Below, piece after piece: positions 19,437 through 27,753 of a stretch of 64,000 nt of DNA; the stretch's first letter is position 1, and every line of letters begins with the position of its first letter. Both the position numbers and the translations under genes were made by a program. The stretch is from Bog-756 sp963813525. GTDB lineage: Bacteria > Actinomycetota > Acidimicrobiia > Acidimicrobiales > RAAP-2. Location: NCBI GenBank assembly GCA_963813525.1, contig CAWEZI010000005.1:496001-560000 (forward strand), in the 5' to 3' direction. Under the pieces are notes generated by a model. That model did no database searches, was not told where the DNA came from, and saw only the letters and a program-made list of their open reading frames with translations.

Positions 19437-20738
19437 ATGAACGAGACCGATGACCTCATTCTGATCAGCGTCGATGACCACATCATCGAGCCGCCCGATC
19501 TCTTCGTGAACCATCTCGCTCCGAAATACCAGGACCGGGCGCCCAAGCTCGTCCGCAACGACGAGGGCTCGGACGTCTGGGTCTTCGGCAAGGTGGTGAT
19601 GGAGACGGCCGCGCTCAACGCCGTGGCCGGGCGACCCCGGGAGGAGTACGGCCTCGAGCCCCAGAGCCTCGACGAGGTACGGCCGGGCTGTTACGACGTG
19701 CACGAGCGGGTCAAGGACATGGACGCCGGCGGTGTGCTGGCCTCCATGAACTTCCCCTCGTTCCCGACCTTCACCGCCCGCGTCTTCGCCAGCGACGACC
19801 CCGATCTTTCCCTCGCCCTGGTCCGTGCCTACAACGATTGGCACATCGACGAGTGGTGCGGGGCCTATCCCGAACGGTTCATCCCTATGGCTGTCCCTGT
19901 CATATGGGATGCCGAGCTCACGGCTGACGAGATCCGGCGGGTGGCGGGCAAGGGTTGCCATTCCCTCAGCTTCACCGAAAACCCGGCCGCCCTCGGCTAC
20001 CCGAGCTTCCACGACGAGTACTGGGACCCTGTATGGCGGGCCTGTTGCGACACCGGGACGGTTCTGTCCATCCACCTCGGATCGTCGGGGCGGCTCTCCA
20101 TCCCGGCCGTCGACTCGCCCCCGGATGTGATGATCACCCTGCAACCCATGAACATCCAGTCGGCGGCGGCGGATCTCCTGTGGTCGCGGGTGCTGAAGAA
20201 CTTCCCCGAACTTCGGGTGGCCCTGTCCGAGGGGGGCACCGGATGGGTCCCCTACTTCCTGGAAAGGGTCGACCGGACCTTCGAGATGCACCACGCATGG
20301 ACCCTCCAGGACTTCGGGGGACGCCTCCCGAGCGAGGTCTTCCGCCAGCATTTCCTGACTTGCTTCATCAGCGACCCGGTGGGGATCGTGCTCCGTGAGC
20401 GCATCGGTATCGACAACATGGCCTGGGAAGCGGACTATCCGCACAGCGATTCGATGTGGCCCGAGGCTCCCGAGGAGCTGATGGCCGAGTTCACCAAGAA
20501 TGCCGTGCCCGCGGACCAGATTCGGAAGATGAGCCATGAGAATGCCATGCGCTGGTACTCGTTCGACCCCTTCGGCCATCTGTCGCCCAAGGAGGCCACC
20601 GTGGGCGCGCTCAGAGCCCGGGCGGCCGGCCACGACGTATCGGTCATGTCACGCAGCACGCGGGTGCGGACGGCCGACGAGAAGCTCGAAGGGTACCGGG
20701 TGCGGGCCCGAAGAGCGGTGGCCGCCGCCGGAACCTGA
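19437..20738 (+). CDS. Amidohydrolase 2 family protein
   Basis: Intact TIM-barrel amidohydrolase of 433 residues. ATG at 19437 is preceded by GGGAGGGA. The first strand reads ISVDDHIIEPPDLF, with DDH instead of HxH; later GTVLSIHLGSSG and WEADYPHSDSMWP supply His and Asp residues typical of the ACMSD-related family. It is homologous to the genes at 4387 and 57379. Such proteins hydrolyse or decarboxylate ring-derived acids; the precise reaction is unknown. It stands alone between the transporter and a lipoprotein. Confidence 0.88.
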   Translation: MNETDDLILISVDDHIIEPPDLFVNHLAPKYQDRAPKLVRNDEGSDVWVFGKVVMETAALNAVAGRPREEYGLEPQSLDEVRPGCYDVHERVKDMDAGGVLASMNFPSFPTFTARVFASDDPDLSLALVRAYNDWHIDEWCGAYPERFIPMAVPVIWDAELTADEIRRVAGKGCHSLSFTENPAALGYPSFHDEYWDPVWRACCDTGTVLSIHLGSSGRLSIPAVDSPPDVMITLQPMNIQSAAADLLWSRVLKNFPELRVALSEGGTGWVPYFLERVDRTFEMHHAWTLQDFGGRLPSEVFRQHFLTCFISDPVGIVLRERIGIDNMAWEADYPHSDSMWPEAPEELMAEFTKNAVPADQIRKMSHENAMRWYSFDPFGHLSPKEATVGALRARAAGHDVSVMSRSTRVRTADEKLEGYRVRARRAVAAAGT

Positions 20739-20803
20739 GCATCCCGGTGGACATGAGGCACGAGGTGGGTGCCGTCTTTTCTGAGTAGGTCTACGCTGCG
20801 CCG

Positions 20804-22354
20804 GTGAGATGGCCGCAACGGTTGGCACCGTCCCTACTGGTGCTTGCCGTTGCTGTTCTGGTCACCGCCTGCTCGTCGCAGACGAAGGCCGCCGTGCCGA
20901 CAATTGCGGCAAACGATTCCTTTGCCGGAGCTCCCCCCCAAGTGCTGTCGGCCGGCGTCGGGCAGTGGCCCCTTCCCAACCACGACTACGACAACACCCG
21001 GGATGCCGGCGCCTCGCCGATCGACCTGGCATCGGTTTCACACCTGACCACGTCTTGGACGGTGCCCATGAAGGGCCCGCTCACGACGTCCCCCATCATC
21101 ATCGGCAACCGGATCTACATCGAGGACAACCTGGGCGACGTGGTGGCCATCGACCGAACGACTGGGGCTGTCGTGTGGAGGAGCGCACCGGTCGGATTTT
21201 CCATCGGTCCGGACGGTGTCGCCGTGGGCTGGGGCATGGTCTTTGCCGCCACCTCGGACGGGGTGGACGCCCTCAACGCCAACGATGGAGCCTTGGAGTG
21301 GTCCCGACGTCTCACCACGACATCGGGCGAAGGCGTGGACATTCAGCCCACCGTGGTGGAAGGTCGTGTGCTGGTGGCAACGGTGCCGGTCAGCATCGGT
21401 GGCATCTACCTGGGAGGTTCCCGAGGATGGCTCTTTGCCCTGGATGCCACCACCGGTGCCACCGACTGGTCGTTCGACACGGTGGATTCGCCGGACCTCT
21501 GGGGAAATCCAGCTGTCAACTCCGGCGGCGGTGCATGGTATCCACCGTCGATCGACGTCGCCGCTAATCGCATCTATTGGGGAATTGCCAATCCGGCGCC
21601 ATTCCCAGGCACATCTCAGTATCCCAATGGATCCAGCCGACCGGGTCCCAATCTCTACACCGACTCCACGCTGGCCCTGAACCTCAAGACGGGGCACTTG
21701 GACTGGTACCACCAGGCCACTTCGCACGACATCTTTGATCGTGATTTCATCAACACAATGATCGTCGACGTGACAGGAACCACACCACATCAGGTCATCG
21801 TGGGTGCCGGAAAGAGCGGCGTTGTCTTCGGTTTCGACCCGGATTCCGGTGGGCTCCTCTGGAAGATCGCCGTGGGTGTCCATCACAATGGCGAACTGCG
21901 CGCTCTCAACGGTCCCACCGAGGTGCTCCCCGGTACCTACGGAGGAGTCCTCACCCCCCCGGCCTCGGCCGATGGAACCGTATACGCGGCCACCTTGAAC
22001 GCCCCGGACATCCTTTATCCGGACAAGACCGCCTACTTCGGCGGGAAGCTGGGGACGTCGCCGGGTGACGTGGTCGCCATCAACGCGTCAGATGGAAGAC
22101 TGCTGTGGGACACCAAGGTCCCTGGTGATCCCACCGGTGGGGTGACCGTGGTCAATGACCTGGTGCTGACGGCCACCTACCAGGGCACGATGGTGGCTCT
22201 CGATCGCGCCACCGGAAAGATCGTCTGGGAGCATGCACTGCCCGGCGCGGTCAACGGGTGGATGTCGATCTCGGGCAACCTGATCGTCGTGCCGGTGGGC
22301 GGGGCACACCCTCCCGAGGTGGTGGCATTCTACCTGCCTGATTCATCCCGTTGA
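20804..22354 (+). CDS. PQQ-type beta-propeller lipoprotein dehydrogenase-like protein
   Basis: Exported lipoprotein of 516 residues. GTG at 20804 begins a signal peptide ending in the lipobox VTAC followed by SSQTK. The rest is a beta-propeller of PQQ-dehydrogenase type with repeated motifs such as VVAIDRTTGAVVWR, LFALDATTGATDW and MVALDRATGKIVWEH. Such enzymes oxidise alcohols outside the membrane using pyrroloquinoline quinone; no haem c motif CxxCH was noticed and no pqq genes are in the window. It may instead be a non-enzymatic propeller of the BamB type, but the SHDIFDRDF segment favours the dehydrogenase group. Confidence 0.75.
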   Translation: MRWPQRLAPSLLVLAVAVLVTACSSQTKAAVPTIAANDSFAGAPPQVLSAGVGQWPLPNHDYDNTRDAGASPIDLASVSHLTTSWTVPMKGPLTTSPIIIGNRIYIEDNLGDVVAIDRTTGAVVWRSAPVGFSIGPDGVAVGWGMVFAATSDGVDALNANDGALEWSRRLTTTSGEGVDIQPTVVEGRVLVATVPVSIGGIYLGGSRGWLFALDATTGATDWSFDTVDSPDLWGNPAVNSGGGAWYPPSIDVAANRIYWGIANPAPFPGTSQYPNGSSRPGPNLYTDSTLALNLKTGHLDWYHQATSHDIFDRDFINTMIVDVTGTTPHQVIVGAGKSGVVFGFDPDSGGLLWKIAVGVHHNGELRALNGPTEVLPGTYGGVLTPPASADGTVYAATLNAPDILYPDKTAYFGGKLGTSPGDVVAINASDGRLLWDTKVPGDPTGGVTVVNDLVLTATYQGTMVALDRATGKIVWEHALPGAVNGWMSISGNLIVVPVGGAHPPEVVAFYLPDSSR

Positions 22355-22370
22355 CCATCCACACCCGGTG

Positions 22371-22413
22371 CCGCCGGCGCTGTCCGCCTCGCCGGTACTT
22401 CAGGCGCCGGCGG
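22371..22413. terminator. Hairpin between convergent genes
   Basis: CCGCCGGCGC and GCGCCGGCGG form a perfect 10-bp stem with a 23-base loop between the lipoprotein gene and the convergent GntR gene, overlapping the GntR stop codon. Confidence 0.5.
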
Positions 22414-23068
22414 GAGCCAGTTCCGCGTCCGGAAGGCTTGTCCGCAGCCAGTCGCCGAGGGCAGCACCGGCGTCGAGGACGTGGGACTCGTTGAGGGCCC
22501 GCGCCGCGTCGGCATCGCCACGGTCGATGGCGTCGAGCAGAAGAGCGTGATCGTCCTGGCTGCGCCGGACACGTTCGGGGAACAGCTCGAAATAGCTCGC
22601 AGGTACGGCCCGGACGGCCTGGCGCAGATAGGTCAGCAGGCGCGGCGATCCCGACGCCCGGTTGAGAGCTCGATGGAAACTCCAATTGGCAGCCACCACG
22701 TCGTCGGCATGGACGACGGCATCGGCCAGATGGTGCAGTTCGTCCCGTCCCGACGGCGTGACGCGGGCGGTGGCCCATTCGGCGGCCTTGCCGGCCAGCG
22801 TGGCCAGCACGGCGAAATTGTCGACGGCGTCCTCTGGCGTGATGCCGACCACGGTGATCCCGCTGCGGGGGGTAACCGAGACGAGTCCCTCGTAGGAGAG
22901 CTCGAGGAGGGCTTCGCGCACCGGCGTACGGCTGGTCCCGAACTCCCGGGTGATCTCGTCGAGGTCGATGCGCGAGCCGGCCCGGAGCCGCCCGGTGAGG
23001 ATCCGGTCACGAAGCTCGCCGGCGGCGCGGGCACGAACGGTGCTTCCGATCGATTTGATATGTGGCAT
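22400..23068 (-). CDS. GntR-family (FCD) transcriptional regulator
   Basis: GntR regulator of 222 residues. The N-terminal winged helix contains RDRILTGRLRAGSRID and EFGTSRTPVREALLEL (about residues 20-60); the C-terminal domain is a helical FCD-type ligand domain with conserved His (WSFHRALNRASG). These proteins sense small carboxylates or acyl compounds. It is divergent from the monooxygenase operon starting at 23144. A perfect palindrome covers its own start codon, implying autoregulation. Confidence 0.9.
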   Translation of the reverse strand: MPHIKSIGSTVRARAAGELRDRILTGRLRAGSRIDLDEITREFGTSRTPVREALLELSYEGLVSVTPRSGITVVGITPEDAVDNFAVLATLAGKAAEWATARVTPSGRDELHHLADAVVHADDVVAANWSFHRALNRASGSPRLLTYLRQAVRAVPASYFELFPERVRRSQDDHALLLDAIDRGDADAARALNESHVLDAGAALGDWLRTSLPDAELAPAGA

Positions 23069-23072
23069 ATCA
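23056..23072. promoter_or_regulatory. GntR operator candidate over the regulator start
   Basis: TGATATG-TGG-CATATCA is a perfect 7+3+7 palindrome that includes the GntR start codon (complement of 23066-23068). It lies 72 bases before the divergent monooxygenase start. Arm length and AT-rich edges fit a FadR/FCD-type site. It stands out in this high-GC region. Confidence 0.7.
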
Positions 23073-23143
23073 GATATTACATTTTATCCAGACGGTTGGG
23101 CCAGCGTTTGAAGAGACCAACAAAGAGGAGCGGTGGGGCCGCC

Positions 23144-24493
23144 ATGGACAAACGGCAGATGTCGTTGGTGGGATTCATGCAGGCCGGAAGCACAACGGTC
23201 TACGCGGGATCGTGGCGTCACCCGGCCACCGAGCACGGATTCCTGACCGCCGGGTACTACGCCAAGCTGGGTCGGACCCTCGAAGAAGGTTGCTTCGACA
23301 TGATGTTCTTCGACGACCGGCTGGCCATGCCCGGGATCTACGGGGGATCGGTCGGCGACGCCGTCCGCCTCGGGGCCCGTCCGGTCAAGTTGGACCTGAG
23401 CGTCGTCCTCGGCGTCGTGGCGGGGGCGACGGATCGGATCGGCCTTGGCGCCACCTATTCGACCACCTACTACTCGCCTTTCCACGTGGCCCGCACCTTC
23501 GCCACTCTCGACCACCTCTCCGGCGGCCGGGCAGCATGGAACATCGTGACCTCGGTCAACGACAGCGAGGCCCAGAATTACGGGTTCAAAGAACACCTGG
23601 CCCACGATGCCCGTTACGACCGGGCCGACGAGTTCCTCGAGGTGGCCACCGGTCTGTGGGATACCTGGGAGGACGACACCCTCGTCCTCGACCGCGACAG
23701 CGGCACCTTCGCCGATCCGGACAAGGTCCACGAACTCGGTCACGAGGGAAAGTGGTTCAGCGCCCGCGGACCGCTCACCGTACCCAGGTCGCCCCAGGGC
23801 CGCCCGGTGCTCCTCCAGGCCGGATCGTCGGGCCGGGGACAGGAATTCGCGGCACGCTGGGCCGAGCTGATCTTCACCGGCGACCCCGACATGGAGATCG
23901 CCCTCTCGCACTACAAGAACCAGAAGGAGGCGATCGGCACCGCCGGGCGCAACCCCGAGTCGGTGAAGATGCTGCCCATGGTGTACACCGTCGTCGGCGA
24001 GTCCCACGCCCACGCTGTCGAGCGCGAGGATCTGTTCCTCAACTCGCTGGTCGATCCGCAAGCCTCGCTGGTCTTGCTGTCGGAACTGATGAACTACGAC
24101 TTCTCGGGGTTGGCCATCGACGCCCCCATCACCGACGAGCTCATCGGTTCGGTGTCGGGCATCCGCGGGCTGGTCCAAAACCTCAAGAGGCATATCGGCG
24201 GCGACACGGTGACTCTGGCCGACCTGGCCGGCCACCGGGCCACGCTGCTCCAAGGCCCCCGGTTCGTAGGCACGGGACCCGAGGTGGCCGACCAGATGGA
24301 GGAATGGGTCGAGGCCCACGCCTGCGACGGATTCGTGGTGGCGGCCACCCACTGCCCGGGCGCCTACGAGGACGTCGTGCGGCTGGTGGTACCTGAGCTC
24401 CAGCGGCGCGGGGTGTTCCGTGACCACTACACCGGTGACACCCTGCGCGACACTCTCGGCCTGGCCCGCCCGGCATCGGTGCACTGTGCCTGA
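23144..24493 (+). CDS. LLM-class flavin monooxygenase (NtaA/SnaA/DszA type)
   Basis: FMNH2-dependent monooxygenase of 449 residues in the nitrilotriacetate/DszA branch of the luciferase-like superfamily. It uses reduced flavin from a separate reductase. ATG at 23144 begins MDKRQMSLVGFMQAG. Typical segments are LEEGCFDMMFFDDRLA, GLGATYSTTYYSPFHVARTF, SGGRAAWNIVTS and VLLQAGSSGRGQEFAA. It is first in a tight operon with CoA-transferase, lyase, reductase and thiolase genes, so it probably oxidises the substrate or cleaves a C-heteroatom bond. Its stop overlaps the next start. Confidence 0.9.
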   Translation: MDKRQMSLVGFMQAGSTTVYAGSWRHPATEHGFLTAGYYAKLGRTLEEGCFDMMFFDDRLAMPGIYGGSVGDAVRLGARPVKLDLSVVLGVVAGATDRIGLGATYSTTYYSPFHVARTFATLDHLSGGRAAWNIVTSVNDSEAQNYGFKEHLAHDARYDRADEFLEVATGLWDTWEDDTLVLDRDSGTFADPDKVHELGHEGKWFSARGPLTVPRSPQGRPVLLQAGSSGRGQEFAARWAELIFTGDPDMEIALSHYKNQKEAIGTAGRNPESVKMLPMVYTVVGESHAHAVEREDLFLNSLVDPQASLVLLSELMNYDFSGLAIDAPITDELIGSVSGIRGLVQNLKRHIGGDTVTLADLAGHRATLLQGPRFVGTGPEVADQMEEWVEAHACDGFVVAATHCPGAYEDVVRLVVPELQRRGVFRDHYTGDTLRDTLGLARPASVHCA

Positions 24494-25689
24494 AGGCCCG
24501 GTGCCACTGCAGGGGATACGGGTGGTGGACGCGGCCACACTGGCCGCCGGCCCTCTGGTGGCCACGGCCATGGGTGAGTTCGGCGCCGACGTCATCAAGG
24601 TGGAACAACCGGGGGCCGGGGATCCTCTCCGCACCTGGGGCGACCGGAAGGACGAGATCGGGCTGGTGTGGAAGAGCATGAGCCGCAACAAGCGTTGTGT
24701 CACTCTTGATCTCCGACACGCCGAGGGTCAGGGGCTCTTCCACGACCTCCTCGCACAGAGCGATGTGCTCATCGTCAACAATCGGCCCAGTGCGCTGGGC
24801 CGGTGGGGGATCGATTACGAGTCGGTGCACGACCGCCATCCCCACATCGTCATGCTCCACGTGAGCGGCTACGGGCGGGGAGGGCCCAAGAGTGACCGGC
24901 CCGGGTTCGGGACCCTGGCCGAGGCCATGAGCGGATTTGCCCACGTGACCGGCCAGCCCGAGGGTCCTCCGACGCTGCCTCCGTTCATGCTGGCCGACGG
25001 CGTGGCCGCCCTGGCCGCCACTTACGCCGTCATGATGGCCCTCTACCACCGCGATGTGCACGACGGAGGAGGGCAGCTGGTGGACGTGAACCTGATCGAG
25101 CCTTTGGCCCGTCTCATCGAATCCTCCACACTGGCCTACGACCAACTGGGCACGGTCACCGGCCGGGTGGGCAACCGCATCGACGCCAGCGCACCGCGTA
25201 ACGCATACCGGACCGCCGACGACAAGTGGCTGACCCTCTCCAGCGCATCCCCCAATATTGCGGTCAGGCTCTATCGGGCCATCGATCGCCCGGACCTGGC
25301 CGATGACCCGGACTACGTCGACCCGCTTCCCCGGCAGGAGCGCGGCGGGCGAGGTGGACGGGCTGGTGGCCGACTGGATCAGTCGCCGAACCTTGGACGA
25401 GGCCATTGCCATCTTCGAGGCGGCCTCGGTGGCCGCCGCACCCGTCTATGACGCTCAGCAATTAATGGCCGACGAGCACTTGCAGGCCAGGGGTACCTTC
25501 GTCCGGGTGGACGATCCCGACCTCGGGCCGATGACCGTGCAGGCGCCTGTGGCCGTCCTCACCGAGACCCCGGGCCGGATCACCCACCTCGGTCGGGGCC
25601 TGGGCGCCGACAACGAGGCCGTCTTTGGTGACCTGCTCGAGGTCGGTCCGGAGCGACTCGCAGCCCTGCGGGCCGCCGGCATCATTTGA
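24486..25689 (+). CDS. CaiB/BaiF CoA-transferase, frameshifted
   Basis: Class III CoA-transferase, about 400 residues after correction. It moves CoA between an acyl-CoA and a free acid without ATP. GTG at 24486 overlaps the monooxygenase stop. The N-terminus LQGIRVVDAATLAAGPLVAT and the segment MSRNKRCVTLDLRHAEG are family hallmarks; Asp at about 171 (MLADGVAAL) is at the catalytic position. One frameshift lies between 25318 and 25340, after YVDPL; the second piece continues GLVADWISRRTLDEAI to the TGA at 25687. No other defect is seen. The stop is close to the next gene start. Confidence 0.85.
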
Positions 25690-25694
25690 CCGCC

Positions 25695-26636
25695 ATGTTG
25701 ACGGATGCGCCCATGCGGGGACCCCGAGCCCGACGGTCGGAACTGGCCACCCCGGCCAGCAGCGAGCGGATGTGCGAGAAGGCCGCCGGCTGCGGTGCCG
25801 ATCTCGTCTTCCTCGATCTCGAGGACGCCTGTGCCCCGCTGGCCAAGGAGGCGGCACGGGGGACCGCGGTCGCCGCACTGACCGGGTGTGACTGGGGACG
25901 GACCGTCCGGGCCGTCCGGGTCAACGGGCTGGAGACGCCATGGTGTCACGGGGACATCATCGAGGTGGTCACCGGTGCACGGGAGGCGCTGGACGTCCTC
26001 ATCGTCCCCAAAGCGCGATCGGCCCGCGATGTCTGGTGGGTCGATGTCCTCCTCACCCAGCTCGAGTCCAAGCTGGGGCTGACCAAACGCATCGGGCTCG
26101 AGGTCTTGATCGAGGAGGCGGAAGGTCTGACCAACGCCGCGGCCATCGCCGGCGCCAGCGACAGGCTCGAGGCGATCATCTTCGGGGCGGGTGATCTGTC
26201 GGCCTCACTGCGAGCCCGGGTCGATGCCAATTTCGACCCGCTGAGCGCCTACCCGGGTGACTTCTGGCATTTCGCCCGCGTCCAGATACTGGCGGCGGCC
26301 AGGGCGGCCGGCATCGACGCTATCGACGCCCCACATCCGGCGTACCAGGATCCCGAGGGATTTCGCCGGTCGGCGGTGTACGCCAGCCTGTTGGGCTTCG
26401 ACGGCAAATGGGCCATCCATCCCGACCAGATCCCGATCGCCAACGAGGTGTTCTCCCCCACGCCGGGCGAGATCGGAGACGCCCGTAAGGCCATCGAGGC
26501 CTACCGCGCCTCGGAGGCCGAAGGCGTCGGCGCCATCGGCCTCCACGGGAAGCTGGTGGATGCCGCCCACATGCGGCTGGCGGCCAACGTCCTCTACAAG
26601 GCGGGGCTGGCCGGCCAAGCCGACCCGAGTACGTGA
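25695..26636 (+). CDS. HpcH/HpaI aldolase (CitE-like CoA lyase)
   Basis: Mg-dependent C-C lyase of 313 residues in the citrate lyase beta/malyl-CoA lyase family. It cleaves or forms a beta-hydroxyacyl-CoA bond by retro-Claisen/aldol chemistry. Seen are ADLVFLDLEDAC (about residue 35), IGLEVLIEEAEGL, whose Glu is a usual metal ligand, FGAGDLSAS, and GKWAIHPDQIPIANEVF near the end. ATG at 25695 is taken as the start; TTG at 25686, overlapping the previous stop, is possible. In this operon it is a candidate for releasing a short acyl or keto unit. Confidence 0.9.
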   Translation: MLTDAPMRGPRARRSELATPASSERMCEKAAGCGADLVFLDLEDACAPLAKEAARGTAVAALTGCDWGRTVRAVRVNGLETPWCHGDIIEVVTGAREALDVLIVPKARSARDVWWVDVLLTQLESKLGLTKRIGLEVLIEEAEGLTNAAAIAGASDRLEAIIFGAGDLSASLRARVDANFDPLSAYPGDFWHFARVQILAAARAAGIDAIDAPHPAYQDPEGFRRSAVYASLLGFDGKWAIHPDQIPIANEVFSPTPGEIGDARKAIEAYRASEAEGVGAIGLHGKLVDAAHMRLAANVLYKAGLAGQADPST

Positions 26637-26664
26637 ACCGGCAAGGGACCCCGGAGGTGGGGAC

Positions 26665-27753
26665 ATGACCGAGACGTACAGCGTGGAGCCGTACAGGGTC
26701 GTTCAGTGGGCCACCGGCAACATAGGGGTACGTTCCCTTCGGGCCGTCGTCGAACACCCCACCCTGGCGTTGGCCGGGCTCTACGTCTACGCGCCCGACA
26801 AGGTCGGTCGGGACGCCGGCGAGCTGTGCGGACTTCCGGCTACCGGGGTTGTCGCTACTGACGACGTCGAACAGGTCATCGCCCAGGGTGCCGACTGTGT
26901 TCTGTACATGCCGCGCCGGTGCGAGATCGAGAACCTGTGCCGCCTCCTCGAGTCGGGCGTCAACGTGGTGACAACCAGGGGCGAATTCCACCACCCGCCG
27001 AGCATGGATCCCACCACCCGCCAGCGCATCGACGACGCCTGTCGGCGGGGCAACACCTCCATCCACAGTACCGGCAGCAGCCCAGGGTTCATCTCCGAGG
27101 CCGTCCCGCTGGTCCTGACCTCGATCCAGAGGCAGATCGACGAAGTGGTCATCGCCGAGTTCGCCGATCTGTCCCAGCGCGACTCCCCTGAATTGTTGTT
27201 CGGGCTGATGGGTTTCGGAAGCGATCCGGGCACCTTCGGGGACGACCGTTGGTCCCACGGGGTGCAGAGCTTCGGTCCGTCGCTCCGGTTGGTGGCCGAG
27301 TCGCTCTCCCTTCCTCTCGACTCGGTCGAGGGCAGCGGCGAGATCGCCGTTGCCACCCGAACGACGGAGATCGCCGCCGGAACTCTCGAGAGCGGCACGG
27401 TGGCCGGGCAGCGGATGAGGGTGAGTGGAATGCGAGGTGGCCGCCCGCTCCTCAGTTTCGCGGCCACGTGGTTCTGTACGACGGAGCTCGAGCCGGTGTG
27501 GGATCTGGGCCCGACCGGCTGGCGGATATCGGTCGTCGGGGACGCACCCCTGGAGGTCGAGATGCGTTTTGCCGTCCCGCTGGAGAGCATGGGTGAGTGG
27601 ACCCCGGGCTACACGGCCAATCGGGCTGTCAATGCCGTGCCGTTCGTGTGCCGGGCCGAACCGGGCATCCGCACCAGCGTGGACCTGCCCCAGATCATCG
27701 GAACCCTACGACAGGGGCCGGTCGACTCTCGAGCATGGCGGCCGGACCGATGA
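26665..27753 (+). CDS. DapB-like NAD(P) dehydrogenase
   Basis: Protein of 362 residues with an N-terminal Rossmann domain of dihydrodipicolinate-reductase type (VVQWATGNIGVRSLRAVVEH, about residues 12-31) and a C-terminal domain like that of 2,4-diaminopentanoate dehydrogenase (STGSSPGFISEAVPLVL). Members of this group are common in actinobacterial lipid/steroid clusters and are mostly uncharacterised. ATG at 26665 follows GGAGGTGGGG. Its stop overlaps the start of the DUF35-thiolase gene. A role as reductase of a keto or imino intermediate is inference. Confidence 0.8.
   Translation: MTETYSVEPYRVVQWATGNIGVRSLRAVVEHPTLALAGLYVYAPDKVGRDAGELCGLPATGVVATDDVEQVIAQGADCVLYMPRRCEIENLCRLLESGVNVVTTRGEFHHPPSMDPTTRQRIDDACRRGNTSIHSTGSSPGFISEAVPLVLTSIQRQIDEVVIAEFADLSQRDSPELLFGLMGFGSDPGTFGDDRWSHGVQSFGPSLRLVAESLSLPLDSVEGSGEIAVATRTTEIAAGTLESGTVAGQRMRVSGMRGGRPLLSFAATWFCTTELEPVWDLGPTGWRISVVGDAPLEVEMRFAVPLESMGEWTPGYTANRAVNAVPFVCRAEPGIRTSVDLPQIIGTLRQGPVDSRAWRPDR

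Noticed and set aside
19185..20633. Long minus-strand frame opposite the amidohydrolase at 19437
   Set aside because: It is a shadow of the plus-strand gene, which has clear homology and a ribosome site. Similar antisense frames elsewhere (for example 6592-7602, 23084-24703, 58615-59958, 63000-63986) were dropped for the same reason.
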